64,000 bases of DNA from Aspergillus flavus. Taxonomy: Eukaryota > Ascomycota > Eurotiomycetes > Eurotiales > Aspergillaceae. The stretch spans positions 1,674,001-1,738,000 of the forward strand of contig NC_092410.1 of NCBI RefSeq assembly GCF_009017415.1, in the 5' to 3' direction. Below are positions 22,468 to 34,394 of this stretch, piece by piece (positions within the stretch are counted from its first letter, which is position 1; every line of letters begins with the position of its first letter). Position numbers and translations under genes: made by a program. The notes beneath the pieces are model-generated. The model made no database searches, was not told where the DNA came from, and was given only the letters and a program-made list of their open reading frames with translations.

Positions 22468-23657
22468 ATGGAGTTGAGTAAGGAAGAGATAGAACGATTC
22501 ACGACTTTCAACCGTCTGTGTACGGAGCATGGGCTTTCGGAAAGACCCAAAGGCATAGACACGGGGGACGTCCAGGATGGGATCAATGACGAAGTCACGT
22601 TATTGTAAGCTTCCACTAAACGACATGCCTGTACTTACGTTCTGTATTGACAAAAGTAGACGATTTTTCAAAGCAAGTCATCTCAACCCACATAGAGCCC
22701 TCCAGCAACTTGAAGAGGCAACCAGATTTCGCGAAGAACAACATGTCCTTCATCTTTATATGACAATCCATGTAGACGACTTTGAAGATACGCGCAGATT
22801 CGTTAGTCCTGCATTGTTCCGATCTTGCTACTGTCGACTAACAGGACTGTACATTAGTATCCCCATTGGACTGGCCGCCGAGACAAACGTGGATTACCAA
22901 TCCTGATGGTAGACATGGCTCACTATGACCAAGCCGCAATGGCACAGTGGAAGAAAACGCGGGATATGTCTTGTTGCACTGACCCAACTGTGACCTCCAC
23001 AGCTGGGCCGAACATGGCTCAGCGGGCGACAGTGTTTCATGATAGCTTGACCCGTTTCGTCCTTCCTCTTTGTTCGGCTATGGATGACCGGCCAAATCCG
23101 TCGACGCCTGTCAGCAATGCAGTGTATATCGTAGACGCATCTGTGGTTTCAGTTAAGCAAGCCTGGAATCTGAAAGATTTTGCGCAGGAGGTCAGCTGGA
23201 TATTGATGACATGTTACCCAGAGACTATTGAGCGTATCTTTGTGAGTTCATCAAGAGGAAGTAAAGAGGCATGCCCTAATGAATTCTGTACTAGGTTTGC
23301 AACGTTCCTTCGTATTTCTCCACGATATGGAGCATCTTCAAGAAATGGGTGGATCCAGTTACAGCAGCTAAAGTGGTGGTTCTGAAGCAATCAGACGTCT
23401 ATACGACCCTGGAAAGGTATATCGACAAGGAGAATATTCCGACTAAATTCGGAGGGGGCTTTGCGTTCCAGAATGGAATGCTCCCAGACCTTGACCATGG
23501 CATTCGACAACACCTACAGTGGACTACACCAAGTGAATGCATACCATCTGGTCCTGTTAAATGGATGCAGGCTGACGGCGGGAAGAGGATCGCGATTGCC
23601 ACTGGGAGTGTGGACAGGAACGTACCAAGAAATGTTGAAATAGCTGCGCTGTATTAG
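22468..23657 (+). CDS. Sec14-type (CRAL-TRIO) lipid-binding protein, 4 exons
   Basis: Exons 22468-22604, 22657-22801, 22858-23241 and 23295-23657 splice in phase to 342 residues. The N-terminal CRAL-TRIO-N helices (TLFRRFFKASHLNPHRALQ, residues about 44-62) are followed by a YPHWTGRRDKRGLPI segment that appears only after removal of intron 2. The lipid-binding domain then shows NAVYIVDASVVSVKQAWNLKD, YPETIERIFVCNVPSYFSTIW and KFGGGF near the end. Family members exchange phosphatidylinositol or other lipids between membranes in the cytosol; the ligand is not predictable here. It is transcribed divergently from the terpene synthase. Sec14-like proteins are not standard terpenoid-cluster members, so a functional link is only a possibility. 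Confidence 0.85.
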
Positions 23658-23736
23658 ATTTGCGGCAATGAGGGGAATGACATGACTTGCCTAAACTTGA
23701 ACACAACGCCTCGTTTGAAAGGCTGCAATTGTCAAC

Positions 23737-23901
23737 ATGTCTTCTCTACCAGGAGGGGAAAAGGCCTTCACTGGTGATGAACTGGCTCATATCATAGCGG
23801 AAGCTTTGCCTCTGTCTCCCCTTTTGGTCAAAGTTCCCATGGACAAGCTTAACCACAACGAGAAAAAGTTGATAGAGCCTAGATGGATTGGATGTAGATG
23901 A
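23737..23901 (+). CDS. very short open frame, doubtful
   Basis: ATG at 23737 opens 54 codons (MSSLPGGEKAFTG... ending WIGCR). It looks like the soluble start of a longer protein, but no continuation exon was found before 24260. It may be a gene relic or chance. Confidence 0.2.
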   Translation: MSSLPGGEKAFTGDELAHIIAEALPLSPLLVKVPMDKLNHNEKKLIEPRWIGCR

Positions 23902-24259
23902 TTGATCTTTTATCTGATAGACAAAGAAAGCCTAGAATATGGTTGTGCATCAGGTGACCGCTTAGAAGAGCTGATCAGCTGACAGAAGATAATGTCGCTT
24001 CAGAATATAGAAAGTCTATAGGAACAAACACTACAAGGCCTTTTGAGAAGCAAGAATTAAGATGCCTCATATTCCGGACGGCGAGCGATATTAGCCCCGA
24101 TGCGATCTTAGCAGGGCTCTGTGATATGAATCACGAGGGTGTTGTATTGAGTGATTAACCTACACCTAATTTATAATGGTATTCTATGTGCTAAAACGCA
24201 ATAGATGCAGTCAAAGTGTATTGCCCCGAAAATAGTAAGAAACCGGGAAGACTGTCTCC
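23902..24259. other. intergenic, nothing supported
   Basis: Convergent 3' flanks of the short frame and the AAA+ gene; no gene or structure found. Confidence 0.4.
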
Positions 24260-26395
24260 TTAAATTGTGCCAAGTCTGGGCGTCTGAGACTCCATAACAT
24301 CGAGGACCATCATTATGAGATCTATAGAGATTCCTTGCCCCTTATCAGCCGCCAAAGCTTTGCACAACCCAAATACATTCTTGATCTGGCGTCCGTTAAG
24401 CTCGCGTTGTGCAAGTTGATGGTATTCGTGTTCAGACAGCTCAAGGCCGCATATTTCCCCAAAGTTCTGCCATATTTTGCCCCGAGCTTCGACACCCAGA
24501 TTCGGGTATTTAAGAGTCATGTGGATACGGGAATGGAATGCATCATCGATGTTCTTCACTCGGTTTGTGGTGAGAATCAGGATGCCCTGGTAATACTCCA
24601 GGAGCCGGAGGAAGACTGCAACCAACGCATTATGTGAGATGTTCTTAGTCGATCGTTCTTCCATGAAGACGTCAGCCTCATCAAGAAGTAGTACGGCACG
24701 GAAGGCTTTCGCGATGCCAAGAGCACGGTTCAGATGCCGCTCGAGGTCCTCGGAGTCAGCACCCAATTCTCCTGACGTAACTGTATACAGTGGTCGCTGG
24801 CTATACTCGGCAACAGCTGTTGTGGGTCAGCTTATCCTGTTGTAAATGAGGATTCGTAATCACCTTCGGCCGTCATTGTCTTTCCTACCCCAGGAGGGCC
24901 ATGTAGTAGCATAATGAGACCTTTTCCCTTGCCTAGGTGAGTTAACTGTATTAGTACTCCCTTCTACCCCGGAATATGGAAACGGGGACACGAACCTTTA
25001 GTAAAGTCGTCAAAGTCCACGCCATTGACGTGGCTCTTTACCATAACACGCACTATTTCCTTGGTAGGCGCTGGGAGTACAAGCTGGTGAAAAAGCTGTT
25101 GGTTGAACACAATGTCTTCGAGATCATCAATGTTCACCGTAATGCTCCTCTTATCCTCGAAGGAGAACGCCGGAATCGTATCGGTACACAGCATGAGATG
25201 CTCCTCGGTCAATTGACCATCAATAGGTTCACTCTCGATATCGCGTACCTCGATGTTGCACGAGCCAAGGCGTTTCATAGCGGCAGTATCTACCATCACT
25301 CGGCGGAGTTTGTTCTGCGACACATCTCTGTGTGCTTTAAAATGTTGACCCTGTAAATCCACAAACCGCCGGCCTCGAGCCACAAGATTGTCGATAACGT
25401 GGGGGTGATTTGAGTGATACTTCAATGGGAACACATCAAGATCAGAGAAATACCGAATCCCGGGAAAATCCCCAATTGTGAATTTCACCTTCCTCGTCCC
25501 AAACTCATTCCCATCGTAGTCGATATATACTGCTTTGATTTGGAGCCATTTATTTCCGTATTGATCGGCTCTGTAGTCAGCGGCAAGGACCCGGTATGCT
25601 CGTGGTATGTCCGCATTTCCATCAACAATGATGTCCTTGGGGAAAAAGGCTTCTCGCAAGATTTTGAACGTAGTAGTTCCTCTGAAAGCCCCGTATTAAA
25701 GTGAGTCCAGCAAGTATGTTGGAAGAGATCCCTTACTTTGGAAACATGTGCTCAATGTCGCTAATAACCGACGCGTATTTCTCCTCGACAAGCTGCAGCA
25801 GCACGTTGACGTGCTTCACACAGAGTTCACCCTTTTTTTCAGCAAAATCTCTAATCAAGTTTCTCTAGTAGCAATTTAGTTGACAGCATATTCATCTTGT
25901 AGCCCCGTTCCATGCTTACCCATCGAAAGATGCCGTCGTTTGGCCATGGTAGGGAAGGTTCCACGTCGAGACTTGCTCTTTCATCGCGGAGAGCCTTGTG
26001 TAGCACGTCAAATACCAATGGGCTCTTAATATCGATGCAGACTTCGCTCAACGATTGGTCCCATCTGTTGAACACGCGTCTTAGTACCAACACCCACTTA
26101 CCGTACTTGTCGCTTGACAAGTTGTCGTCCTCTTCGATAGCTCCTCTCGCGGGATCATAAGGGAGGAAGGTCCGTTGCTTGAGCTTCTTGTCATAGACCT
26201 AGAGCGAACATGTATGCTTAGCGTGGTGCGGTCACGGGGACTGAGCGCGCTTCGTGTACTAAAGGGGTCGGTCTCACATCATCAATCTTGCATAGCGAAA
26301 CCTCCATATCTTCTGGGGCCACGATTTCATATTCAGTCTCTTCGGGGGTGTCTGCTGCGCTGCTTTCTGCAGTTTGGCTAGGTTCAGGTTCAGGT

Positions 26396-26430
<35 letters not shown>

Positions 26431-26999
26431 CTGAGTCTGGGGCTCAGGTATAGATTCAGGCTCTTTAATATAGCTCCGTGTTAGCATGTTAATCACCTGA
26501 GTTTCAGCTATACATCGATCACAATTAGCTTACTCGCAGAGCCAGTGAAGCATGTACAATCATGCACTGGCGCGTCCTTGGGACGAGAATCGTCCCGAAC
26601 TTGCCGAATCTCGTCGTTAATGATCTCAGAGTGCATGCCCAAAACTGACGACAAAACGGACTTGAGAAGGTCTCTGGCGGCCTCCTCTCCACCGAGGGAA
26701 GTGACAATGCTATTGTCAAGCGTGGACTTGGCTGTGAATGCTAGACGATTGTCAGGGTTTGCCGCAGAAGTCTCATTGAGGGGACACTGAAGCTCAGCCG
26801 AGAACTCAAAGGCTGGGTGATCTCGGCCAGTTGCGGGACTACGCTGAAGATCATGCATCACAGATTCTGGAACCGGAGTGTCGTGGGTGGTCTTAGCTTG
26901 GGTCTTGCCGTGGTCGTTGAGACCATCAACGCTCTGCAGTACCTGCATCTTCACTTCGTCGTTGCGTGAGGTGTTTTCGATTGCAATGGTCGCATCCAT
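24260..26999 (-). CDS. AAA+ ATPase with fungal N-terminal DUF7025-like region, 7 exons
   Basis: Exons 26999-26534, 26462-26278, 26198-25920, 25864-25737, 25681-24996, 24932-24864 and 24816-24260 give about 789 residues. The first about 200 residues are low-complexity and include an acidic Glu-Thr/Glu-Pro run coded by a hexamer repeat. A domain typical of fungal AAA proteins follows (KWVLVLRRVFNRWD, SLPWPNDGIFRWRNLIRDF, AFSFEDKRSITVNIDDLEDI). The single C-terminal AAA+ module has Walker A G593-PPGVGKT600, Walker B LLLDEAD (about 647-653) and the sensor/arginine region LTTNRV...SRIHMTLKY. Proteins of this plan are abundant in filamentous ascomycetes and mostly uncharacterised; remodelling of protein complexes is the general family activity. 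Start ATG 26999 is the first in frame. All splice phases agree and no lesions were seen. Confidence 0.9.
26380..26432. repeat. coding hexamer repeat (GGTTCA/GGTCTC)
   Basis: About three GGTTCA units and five GGTCTC units in tandem on the plus strand. On the minus strand they encode the alternating Glu-Thr / Glu-Pro stretch of the AAA+ protein. Since the unit is six bases, length changes would stay in frame. Confidence 0.8.
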
Positions 27000-27750
27000 T
27001 TTGTTTTTGCGGTCAAGAAATATCAACCTTTTGTATTTGTTTTTCCTTCTCCTTTCTAAGTGGAATCAAATGAAATTTCAATGGGCGCACAGAGACAGTG
27101 TAGAATCGAAGACGTCCTGGGAAACCAACTAGACTGATCGGGAGTAGTATTTCAAAGAGTCAGGTTCTCATGAGTCTTATATGTAATGCCTCAGATAAAC
27201 ATGAATGATATAGTTTATCAGTCACCAATTGTAGGTGGCAGGCAGCTCCTTGTGATGCCTAAAGGTTTACAGTGTGACGACCAACGAGGTGCATCCCTGC
27301 ATGCCGCCTCCCAACCAAAGAAACAGTCCTAGGAAAGGGTGTTTCCGGTCGCATGGTAGCCTTAGAGTGGCTAGAGCACAATAATGGCCTTACCAGTTGA
27401 GCCTCATTCTCCTCCAGGCAGTACTAGAGCAGCCTATCCCTTGGTCACCCTCACCTGGTGGTACCTCCACGATGGGACACATCACATTTAACACCAGCTG
27501 CTGACTACACCGGATACAATTGCCAGCTTTGTATCTTTCTAGGTAGGCTCTACACTGTCGCCTACCAGGTGCATAATAATATACGCGATTCTACCACCGT
27601 TTTCTTCTTTCTGAGTTGAGCAACCTCAGTACCTCACCTGAGCCTTGGGCAGCTACAAGAAGAATTGAACTCTTCTTCCCCACATTGACAGTGACAGTAA
27701 CTAAAAATCAGCCTCTTTGAGTAGGCAGATGACTGCTGATCGTCGAGCAT

Positions 27751-27775
27751 TGCCGAATGCGGCTTCCATTCGGCA
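27751..27775. repeat. hairpin, 9-bp perfect arms
   Basis: TGCCGAATG and CATTCGGCA are separated by seven bases. Lies in the gene-poor interval near two further inverted repeats. Confidence 0.5.
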
Positions 27776-27866
27776 TTTGATCAACACAGCTGAGCCAAGA
27801 TAGCGAGCTTAGCGCTCATCCCTGACTAGGCAATCTTCCAGCATTTCCTTGACTGTGTGGTGCCTG

Positions 27867-27928
27867 TACCGATCTTAGTTCTATTTATTTTTATATAATT
27901 CTTTCTTTCTCTTCTGTCTAGATCGGTA
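27867..27928. repeat. inverted repeat, 9-bp arms, 44-bp pyrimidine-rich spacer
   Basis: TACCGATCT (27867-27875) pairs exactly with AGATCGGTA (27920-27928). Confidence 0.5.
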
Positions 27929-27931
27929 AAA

Positions 27932-27955
27932 CACTAGCCACATCTGTGGCTAGTG
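27932..27955. repeat. near-perfect palindrome, 11-bp arms
   Basis: CACTAGCCACA, two bases, TGTGGCTAGTG. It could be a hairpin in RNA, a protein-binding palindrome or the fused ends of a small inverted-repeat element. Confidence 0.6.
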
Positions 27956-29504
27956 CCGAGTTGGGAGTGTCAGGTACCCTCTTACGAGACAACCCAAACC
28001 TCAGATTGTTTGCCTAATTAAACTGTGCTTTACGTAGCTCTGGATTTAGTGATGCATGCAGCATGTACGCAATTTTTCCAAGTGAAAGTGCTTTTACTTG
28101 TGGGGTAGCACCACTGACTAGGGAAGATTAACTATATATAATTTCACAGGGAACCGCGTGAGTATTGCGATGCCGAAGAAACCCGATAAAATGATTAATT
28201 TTCCACAGAACAAGAGGAAGAATATTTTAGTGATATCATAGAGTTACGAGTTTTAAAAATTACTCCTAGCATACACTTGTTCATATCACGTTTAACAATA
28301 TGAAGCGCGCCGAGCGCGATTGATGTGGATGGGAAATCGAGTTCACCGGAAATTTCCGCTTCCGAGAAAAAAACAAATATTGTTCCGGGAAAAGACTTGA
28401 AAGAACGAAAAAATAAAATAAATAATTAAATAAATAAATTCTAAGAAAAGAAGAAGAATATCAAGAAATGAATGGGAAGTCAAGAGAGCGCTGCATGGGA
28501 TTCAGACATGGGAGACATCTTTCGTTCTTGTGCCTAAAGGTAACGTAGTCTAACATGATCATGTCACGATTTTGGTAGAAATAGTACTTGTCATTGGTGG
28601 AAGAACATGTTTTATACGAGGAGTGCTATGAATATAGATATATTGATTCTTCGGTGTAAGGTCCATGTCATTAATTCATGGAGAATAATCATCTTGCAAT
28701 GATGAATCATTTGTGTCCTCTTCCTTACGTCCTTGTTTCCCTCTAAGATGTTAGACATGCCCGCAAAGTAGTGTGAGAAGGATACCAATGCAGGTGGGAT
28801 GAATCGTAGCATTGAATCCAAAATCCCTGTAAACTCTATTCAGGATGTTTTCTTTTTCTCTTGGACTGTTCGTGGGGGTACGATGCTCAATATGATGATG
28901 GAACACGAGTCAGTGCATCCTAACCCTATGTCAGAGCACATACATTGCTTTTTCCTTTTCTTACAGCAAAACCATCAACGCTGTGCACAGATACGGTGCA
29001 ATTATATTCACATGTAGGTCTACCTGTGGACAAGGTTAAGGACTTAATTAAGAAATTAATGGCGTAAAGCCACGAGGGGCAGGAGGGGCCCGCACGTAAC
29101 CTCGATTGTGCCTGTCAGATTTTAGTGGCCCATATCACACTACACTAATTTTTTTTCTCTATTTTCTTTTGCCTCTTCTCCTTTGGCCACCTTATGCCCG
29201 ACGGCGCCCGTGATTAATTTCCCTTCCCAGCAGTGTGAGCCGACAGTACCTGACTAGCTCGATCACATCTGGGAGCCTTCCCACATGGCGTTATGCCAGT
29301 CAAGAACCCCTCCGACTGCGCTTGACTATCTACCCGGCTGATCTGGACCTGGTGACGGCGGTCGCGTGGGATGGGCCACACGAGAAGCGAAGTCGGATGG
29401 AACCCAGCAGTGGGAAGTGGATTTTATTAGTCAATGTGCGCGTTCAGCTGGAGAAACTAAGCCTCGAAGGCCGTCGATCACTATCTTATTGGGATGAGGC
29501 CCCA

Positions 29505-29555
29505 CCAATGAAAGCGAAATTTATCTGATCCGAAACCTAACCCTGGTTATCTGAT
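29505..29555 (+). promoter_or_regulatory. two SreA-type GATA sites plus CCAAT box (iron regulation)
   Basis: TTATCTGAT occurs at 29521-29529 and 29547-29555. Its complement ATCAGATAA matches exactly the ATCWGATAA consensus of the iron-responsive GATA repressor SreA (known from Aspergillus and other ascomycetes). A CCAAT box at 29505-29509 ends 11 bases before the first site, resembling CBC/HapX-SreA target promoters. The ATG of the siderophore transporter is about 290 bases downstream. Expected regulation (inference): repressed with iron, induced on iron starvation. Confidence 0.7.
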
Positions 29556-29843
29556 CAAACCTGAATCATCCCAACGGCTGCCGTCATTGGACGAGTGTCT
29601 TTCTGTCTAGAGAACTTTGATCTCCATCGGGAAGCGCGTCTTGCGGCAATAATTTGACCACACCACCGTTGCTTTTTGTACACCGATGGGCAGATCGAAT
29701 CTCTCCAGACCAGTTATGTAGAAAAGAGTTGCGAGCCCCGGTCGTTCGTTCTGGTTGCCAGCCATCTGTCCCGTCGCACATCCTAGGAAACACAGTCAAC
29801 TGTCGAGTCTACACCGAGGTGTGCAACATTTCTCTTCTACACC

Positions 29844-31787
29844 ATGGCGGGCCCCAATATTGTGCGAGGCCGGAACAACATGCAGTTGGCCCAGAGCGTT
29901 GTCGGTGCGGATTTCAAAGACCTCAAGTATGAGGTCAGTGTATCATCCGCGAACAACAGCCACAATCCCGATGCGATCAGCCTGGAAAGTCCACAGAAAC
30001 AGCCCTTTCGGAGACCGTCCGAGGAAGTCACTCAAGGCGCACAACTGGGTATTCGGAAGGCTGAAGCAGCCGCACTTGCCTGGAGTAAAAAGACTGCCTA
30101 TCTGACCTACGCTTTGTAAGTCCTATAATGCTGTCATTTAGCTTCTGTTTGTCCTTCTGTGATTAACAAGTGGTCGACTTGAAAGAGTCTGGCTCGGCTT
30201 CTTTATGCTAGCCCTACAGTCCGCCGTCAGTACTAATGTCATCCATAACGCATTCGCCCACTTTGAAGAAGCGCCCGCCGTGAGTACGTCCAGCATTGTT
30301 GCAAGTGTGGTCAGCGGGGTAGTTAGACTTCCTGCTGCAAAGCTTCTGAATATCTGGGGACGCCCAGAAGGCCTGTCGCTGTTCCTCGCCGTTTACCTCC
30401 TTGGGTTGATCATTCTGGCCGCTTGCAACAACCCAAGCTCCTTCGCCGTCGGTTATGTTCTCTACTGGGTCGGATATGACGCTATTTTCTTGATCCTCGA
30501 TGTTTTCATAGCTGATACGTCTGGACTACGGAACCGAGCCTTTGCATTTGGCTTCGCCAGTACGCCTTTTATTTGTACGGCTTTTACCGGCCCCATCGCC
30601 GCTCAGTCATTTGTGGATCACTCGACGTGGCGCTGGGCTTATGGGACCTTTGCCATCGCGCAAGTGTTTGTTTTTCTTCCTTTGATTGCCGTGTTTAAGT
30701 TCTACCAGCGTAAAGCCGAGAAGATGTTCATCTTTGTGCGGGAGCCCAGCGGTCGTACATGGACGCAGTCCATCATCTTCTGGCTGAATGAATTTGATGG
30801 TATGCGTCAGACGCTATAATTGACGAACTCCGCTAACTATCGTTCTCTATAGTGGTCGGCACCCTCCTCCTTACCGCTGCCTTCCTTTTGGTCCTCCTTC
30901 CCTTCAGCCTACAATCCTACGGTCGAGCCGAGTATAGCAGTCCGACATTCATCGTCATGCTCGTGGTCGGCGTCCTTCTCTTCGTCGTATTTGCTGCCTG
31001 GGAACGATATGGTACTGCAACGCCTTTCATCCAATATGCATTGTTCAAGGACCGCAGCGTTCTCGGGGCCTGTATCGTGGCGGCCAGTCTCTTCTTTAGC
31101 TATTATGCGTGGGAGCTCTACTTCTATAACTTTTGCATGGTTGTGTACGGGCTCAGCGTTAGTATGACGGGATATGTCGGACAGATTTACAATGTTGGGT
31201 CGTGCTTTTGGTCGGCAGTGTTTGGAGTGGTGGTGTACATCACGAAGCAGTTCAAATACAGCTGCTTATGTTTCGGCCTGCCTCTCGTCATGCTGGGCGC
31301 CGGTCTGATGATCCATTTCCGATCCGCCGGTGGAAACATTGGATACATTGTGATGTGTCAGATCTTCATCGCATTCGGTGGCGGAACACTTGTCATCGGC
31401 CAAGACATGGCCGTTATGGCCGCTTCCGACCGTGAAGGCGTCCCAATGATGCTGTCGATGATCGGTCTGTTCTCCAGTCTGGGTGGTGCGATCGGCAACG
31501 CTGCCTCGGCTGCCATTTTCTCCAATACCTTTCCGTCTGCACTCCGGGATGCCCTCCCTGCCGAGAGCAAGTCTCAATACATGGATATTTACCTCGGAGG
31601 TTACCTCAAGCAGCTCGAGTACCCTGTCGGGTCTGAGATTCGAGACGCCGTCAACCAAGCCTACGGGGCGTACATGAAATATGGGTGTATCGCAGCGGTG
31701 GCGGTCATGGCCGTCGGGCTTCCGGCTATCGCTATGTGGAGGAACTATAGGGTTGACAAGAAGCAGAACAAGGGTGCGATGATGTGA
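29844..31787 (+). CDS. MFS siderophore-iron transporter, 3 exons
   Basis: Exons 29844-30115, 30186-30799 and 30853-31787 give 606 residues with about 14 hydrophobic segments after an about 85-residue soluble N-terminus, the size and layout of the siderophore-iron transporter branch of the MFS (Sit1/MirB-like). Landmarks are GFFMLALQSAVSTNV, the intracellular IWGRPEG loop, WVGYDAIFLILDVFIADTSGLRNRAF, FVDHSTWRWAYGTF, SFFFSYYAWELYFYNF-like text at 31080-31130, and a C-terminal YLKQLEYPVGSEIRDAVNQAYGAYMK motif. It imports ferric siderophores across the plasma membrane; the ligand (ferrichrome, TAFC, xenosiderophore) cannot be told. The promoter carries two exact SreA sites, which supports the call. 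No siderophore biosynthetic gene lies in this window. Confidence 0.92.
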
Positions 31788-32651
31788 TGGATTCTTTTTG
31801 TTTCAGTTCTTTCTTTTGTAACTTGGATTACGTTTATACCCTTATACCCTGTGTTTTTATCGTCGCATTCAAGTTCCTCTGTCTTGTTCACGTGTATATC
31901 ACATGGGCTGATAGGGAAGCTTTTTGATTATTATAAACGATTAACCCCTGTACTTAGACATTTAGACACAATTTACGAAGTACAATTTCAATGACTCTTA
32001 ACCTAACTCTCTCATGCGAAGTCTCATTGTAGATCTCAAATCCAGTTCACCGAGGCGTTCGTCCGAAAAGGTACCAAGCAAGCGGAACCCGGAATCTCAG
32101 CGACCTTGAAAGTGCCCCTCCATAGCAGAGAAATTAACTACCGAGTTGACAGGCCGGGCATCAACTGCTCCGGATCACAGTCTATCCAAACTAGGGTCGT
32201 TAAACGCGTCATTGGCGGCTTGGCAGAGATACTGAATGGTGGAATAGGGGCAGCCAACACCCACCGGGGCCATGCATCGAACCATTGGGGCACGCCAGGC
32301 AACAGACGATAGGCCGCCAGATTTTTGTCCGTGCAAAGAAAATAGCTCATGTGGAGTGGAGTCCCAAAACGTACGTAGTATCCGAGTCCAGCAGTTGATC
32401 GTCCCGCCGATAAGATTGATAACTCTCTTAGGGCGAAGTCGGACCCGTTCAACGTACTTTTCCGCCGATGACATGCCACTTGCTCGGTTTATTTTGGTTC
32501 ATTTAATGTCTTTTGTGGATTTATGACGGGTTTTTGACGGGGATTTTCTTTGTTATTTTTGATCCTCACTCAGACTTGCAGCTCTGCTAATGAATCCCAC
32601 GGCACCGGTTTCAACCGTGTATTCGTTCCTAAGAGGTCGCGTGCGAACGTT
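31788..32651. other. intergenic, nothing firm
   Basis: Both strands have open frames around 32106-32526 without recognisable content. Immediately before 32652 the frame of the next gene stays open back to an acceptor-like CACTCAG at about 32571, so an additional 5' exon is possible. Confidence 0.35.
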
Positions 32652-34201
32652 ATGCATGAGGCTACCTTACCTGTGCGCGCTAGGTCGCAGTCTGTGTCTA
32701 CTGATGTACCTTGGTTTCTGAAATTGGACCATGAGAATGAGGTGGTTTACGAAACGACAGATCGACCGCTGTTGAAGAGCGGTAGCTTGACTGGACTCGT
32801 AGAACAATTGACGCGCCATGACCGACTGGACCTCACCTTTAACGAGACCTTCCTGATCACCTATCCTACCTTTGTATCCGCTGCGAACCTCTTCGATGCC
32901 CTCCTCCAACGATTCCATGTCGATCCACCGGGTCAATTGACTCAATCCGAAATGCAGCTGTGGACCCAGCACAAACAAAAGGCGATCCGTCTCCGGGTCG
33001 TCAATATCTTGAAGACATGGCTGGAGCGCTTCTGGATGGAACCAAGAGAAGAAGTGACAACCGAATTCCTCAGAAAGATGCACGCCCAGATCAAGAACTC
33101 GGCGGTTGTAATGGAGACACCCACTGCCCCGCAGTTGTTAAGCGCCATCGATCAGCGAATACAAGGCCAAGAGATCACGAAACGTCTGGCGACACCCCCG
33201 AACTCCAATATTCCGAAACCGATAACCCCGAAGAATATGAAGAAGCTGAAGATACTGGACCTTGATCCTACTGAGCTTGCCCGCCAGCTGACGATTATTG
33301 AATTTAACCACCACGCCCGAATTAGGCCGAATGAATGCCTTAGTCAGAAATGGAAGAAGAGGAGGTCTAATAGTACCGAGCCGTCGACGGGTGTCAATGC
33401 CATGATTCTGCATTCGAATCGACTGGCTAATTATGTCGGGGAGCTCGTGTTGGCACAGGATGAATTGAAGAAGAGGGTGTCAATGATCAAGCTGTTTGTG
33501 CAGGCTGCTGATGTAGGTCTTGTTTCTTTGGGTTGCGTGTGTTCTGTCTAATATGAGACTGGTTAGGTATGTCGTTCGATGAACAATTATGCTACTTTGA
33601 TGTCCATTGTCTCCGGGCTAGGGCAGTCGCCTGTCTTTCGACTCCGGCAGACTTGGGGTCTTGTCAACCCGCGCATTCGCAATCTACTCGAAGAGCTGCG
33701 CGATTTGATGTCGAGTGAGAAGAATTGGGCCAAGTACCGGGAGGTGTTGCGCCAGGCTAGTCCGCCTTGTGTTCCTTTTCTGGGTATGTATTGCATAGTT
33801 ACCTTCTTCCTTTTTCCTTCTTATTTCATTGTGCTTTAGTAAATTCCACTAACAGATAAACAGGAATCTACCTCACAGACCTAACATTCATCGACGACGG
33901 CATCCCCGATCTCACACAATCAGGCATGATCAACTTCGCCAAGCGCATCAAAGTAGCAGAAGTCCTACAAGACATCCAACAGTACCAAAACATGCCATAC
34001 AATCTGCAATCGGTACCCGAGATCCAGGATTTCCTGATCAGGAACCTCAGGGCCACGAAGGATGTCAGCGACATGTATGACCGAAGCCTTCAGTTAGAGC
34101 CGCGCATGGCGAACGAGGAGATTGTCGTCAGACGTGGCGCTCATACGGCTACGGGTAGCAATATGAGCTCGGTGATTATTGCTAGTATGGCTATGCGGTG
34201 A
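32652..34201 (+). CDS. Ras guanine-nucleotide exchange factor (Cdc25-type), short form, 3 exons
   Basis: Exons 32652-33512, 33567-33783 and 33864-34201 give about 471 residues. The RasGEF-N region (GSLTGLVEQLTRHDRLDLTFNETFLITYPTF...LLQRF) is followed by the catalytic RasGEF domain: LDLDPTELARQLTIIE, ANYVGELVLAQDELKKRVSMIKLFVQAAD, CRSMNNYATLMSIVSGL, VPFLGIYLTDLTFIDDG, INFAKRIKVAEVLQDIQQYQ. It catalyses GDP release from Ras-family GTPases at the plasma membrane. Canonical fungal Cdc25 proteins are over 1000 residues with an N-terminal SH3; this one starts just before RasGEF-N. The frame continues upstream of ATG 32652 with family-like text (FVPKRSRANV), so a missed exon is possible. It may be a truncated paralogue rather than the essential Cdc25. 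Confidence 0.85.
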
Positions 34202-34394
34202 TATTGGACTTGGTCTTTACTTATTCTGCGCATTCCTTCTTCTGGTTTCTTCTCTTGTGATACCTTTTCCTTTGCCTTCTTCTTGACGATAATGAATTTA
34301 CGATTCCCGTGATAGCACGGCTTTGTGGTAATGTATATAGAAAAGCACATTCAGTCTTTCGGTTGAAAAAATAATAAGATAAAATCATTGGTAG

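Larger units (their letters stand above)
27000..29520. other. gene-poor region with hairpins
   Basis: 2.5 kb without a supported gene. Contains AAAT-rich runs (28400-28445), several perfect inverted repeats at 27541-27955 (listed separately) and many CACCTG/CAGGTG words. It may hold an old mobile-element remnant; no transposase frame or target duplication could be identified. Confidence 0.4.

Noticed and set aside
16924..24259. A complete terpenoid gene cluster around the synthase
   Set aside because: No P450, dehydrogenase, transferase or exporter motifs were found within this stretch; only the synthase, one regulator and a Sec14-type gene are supported.
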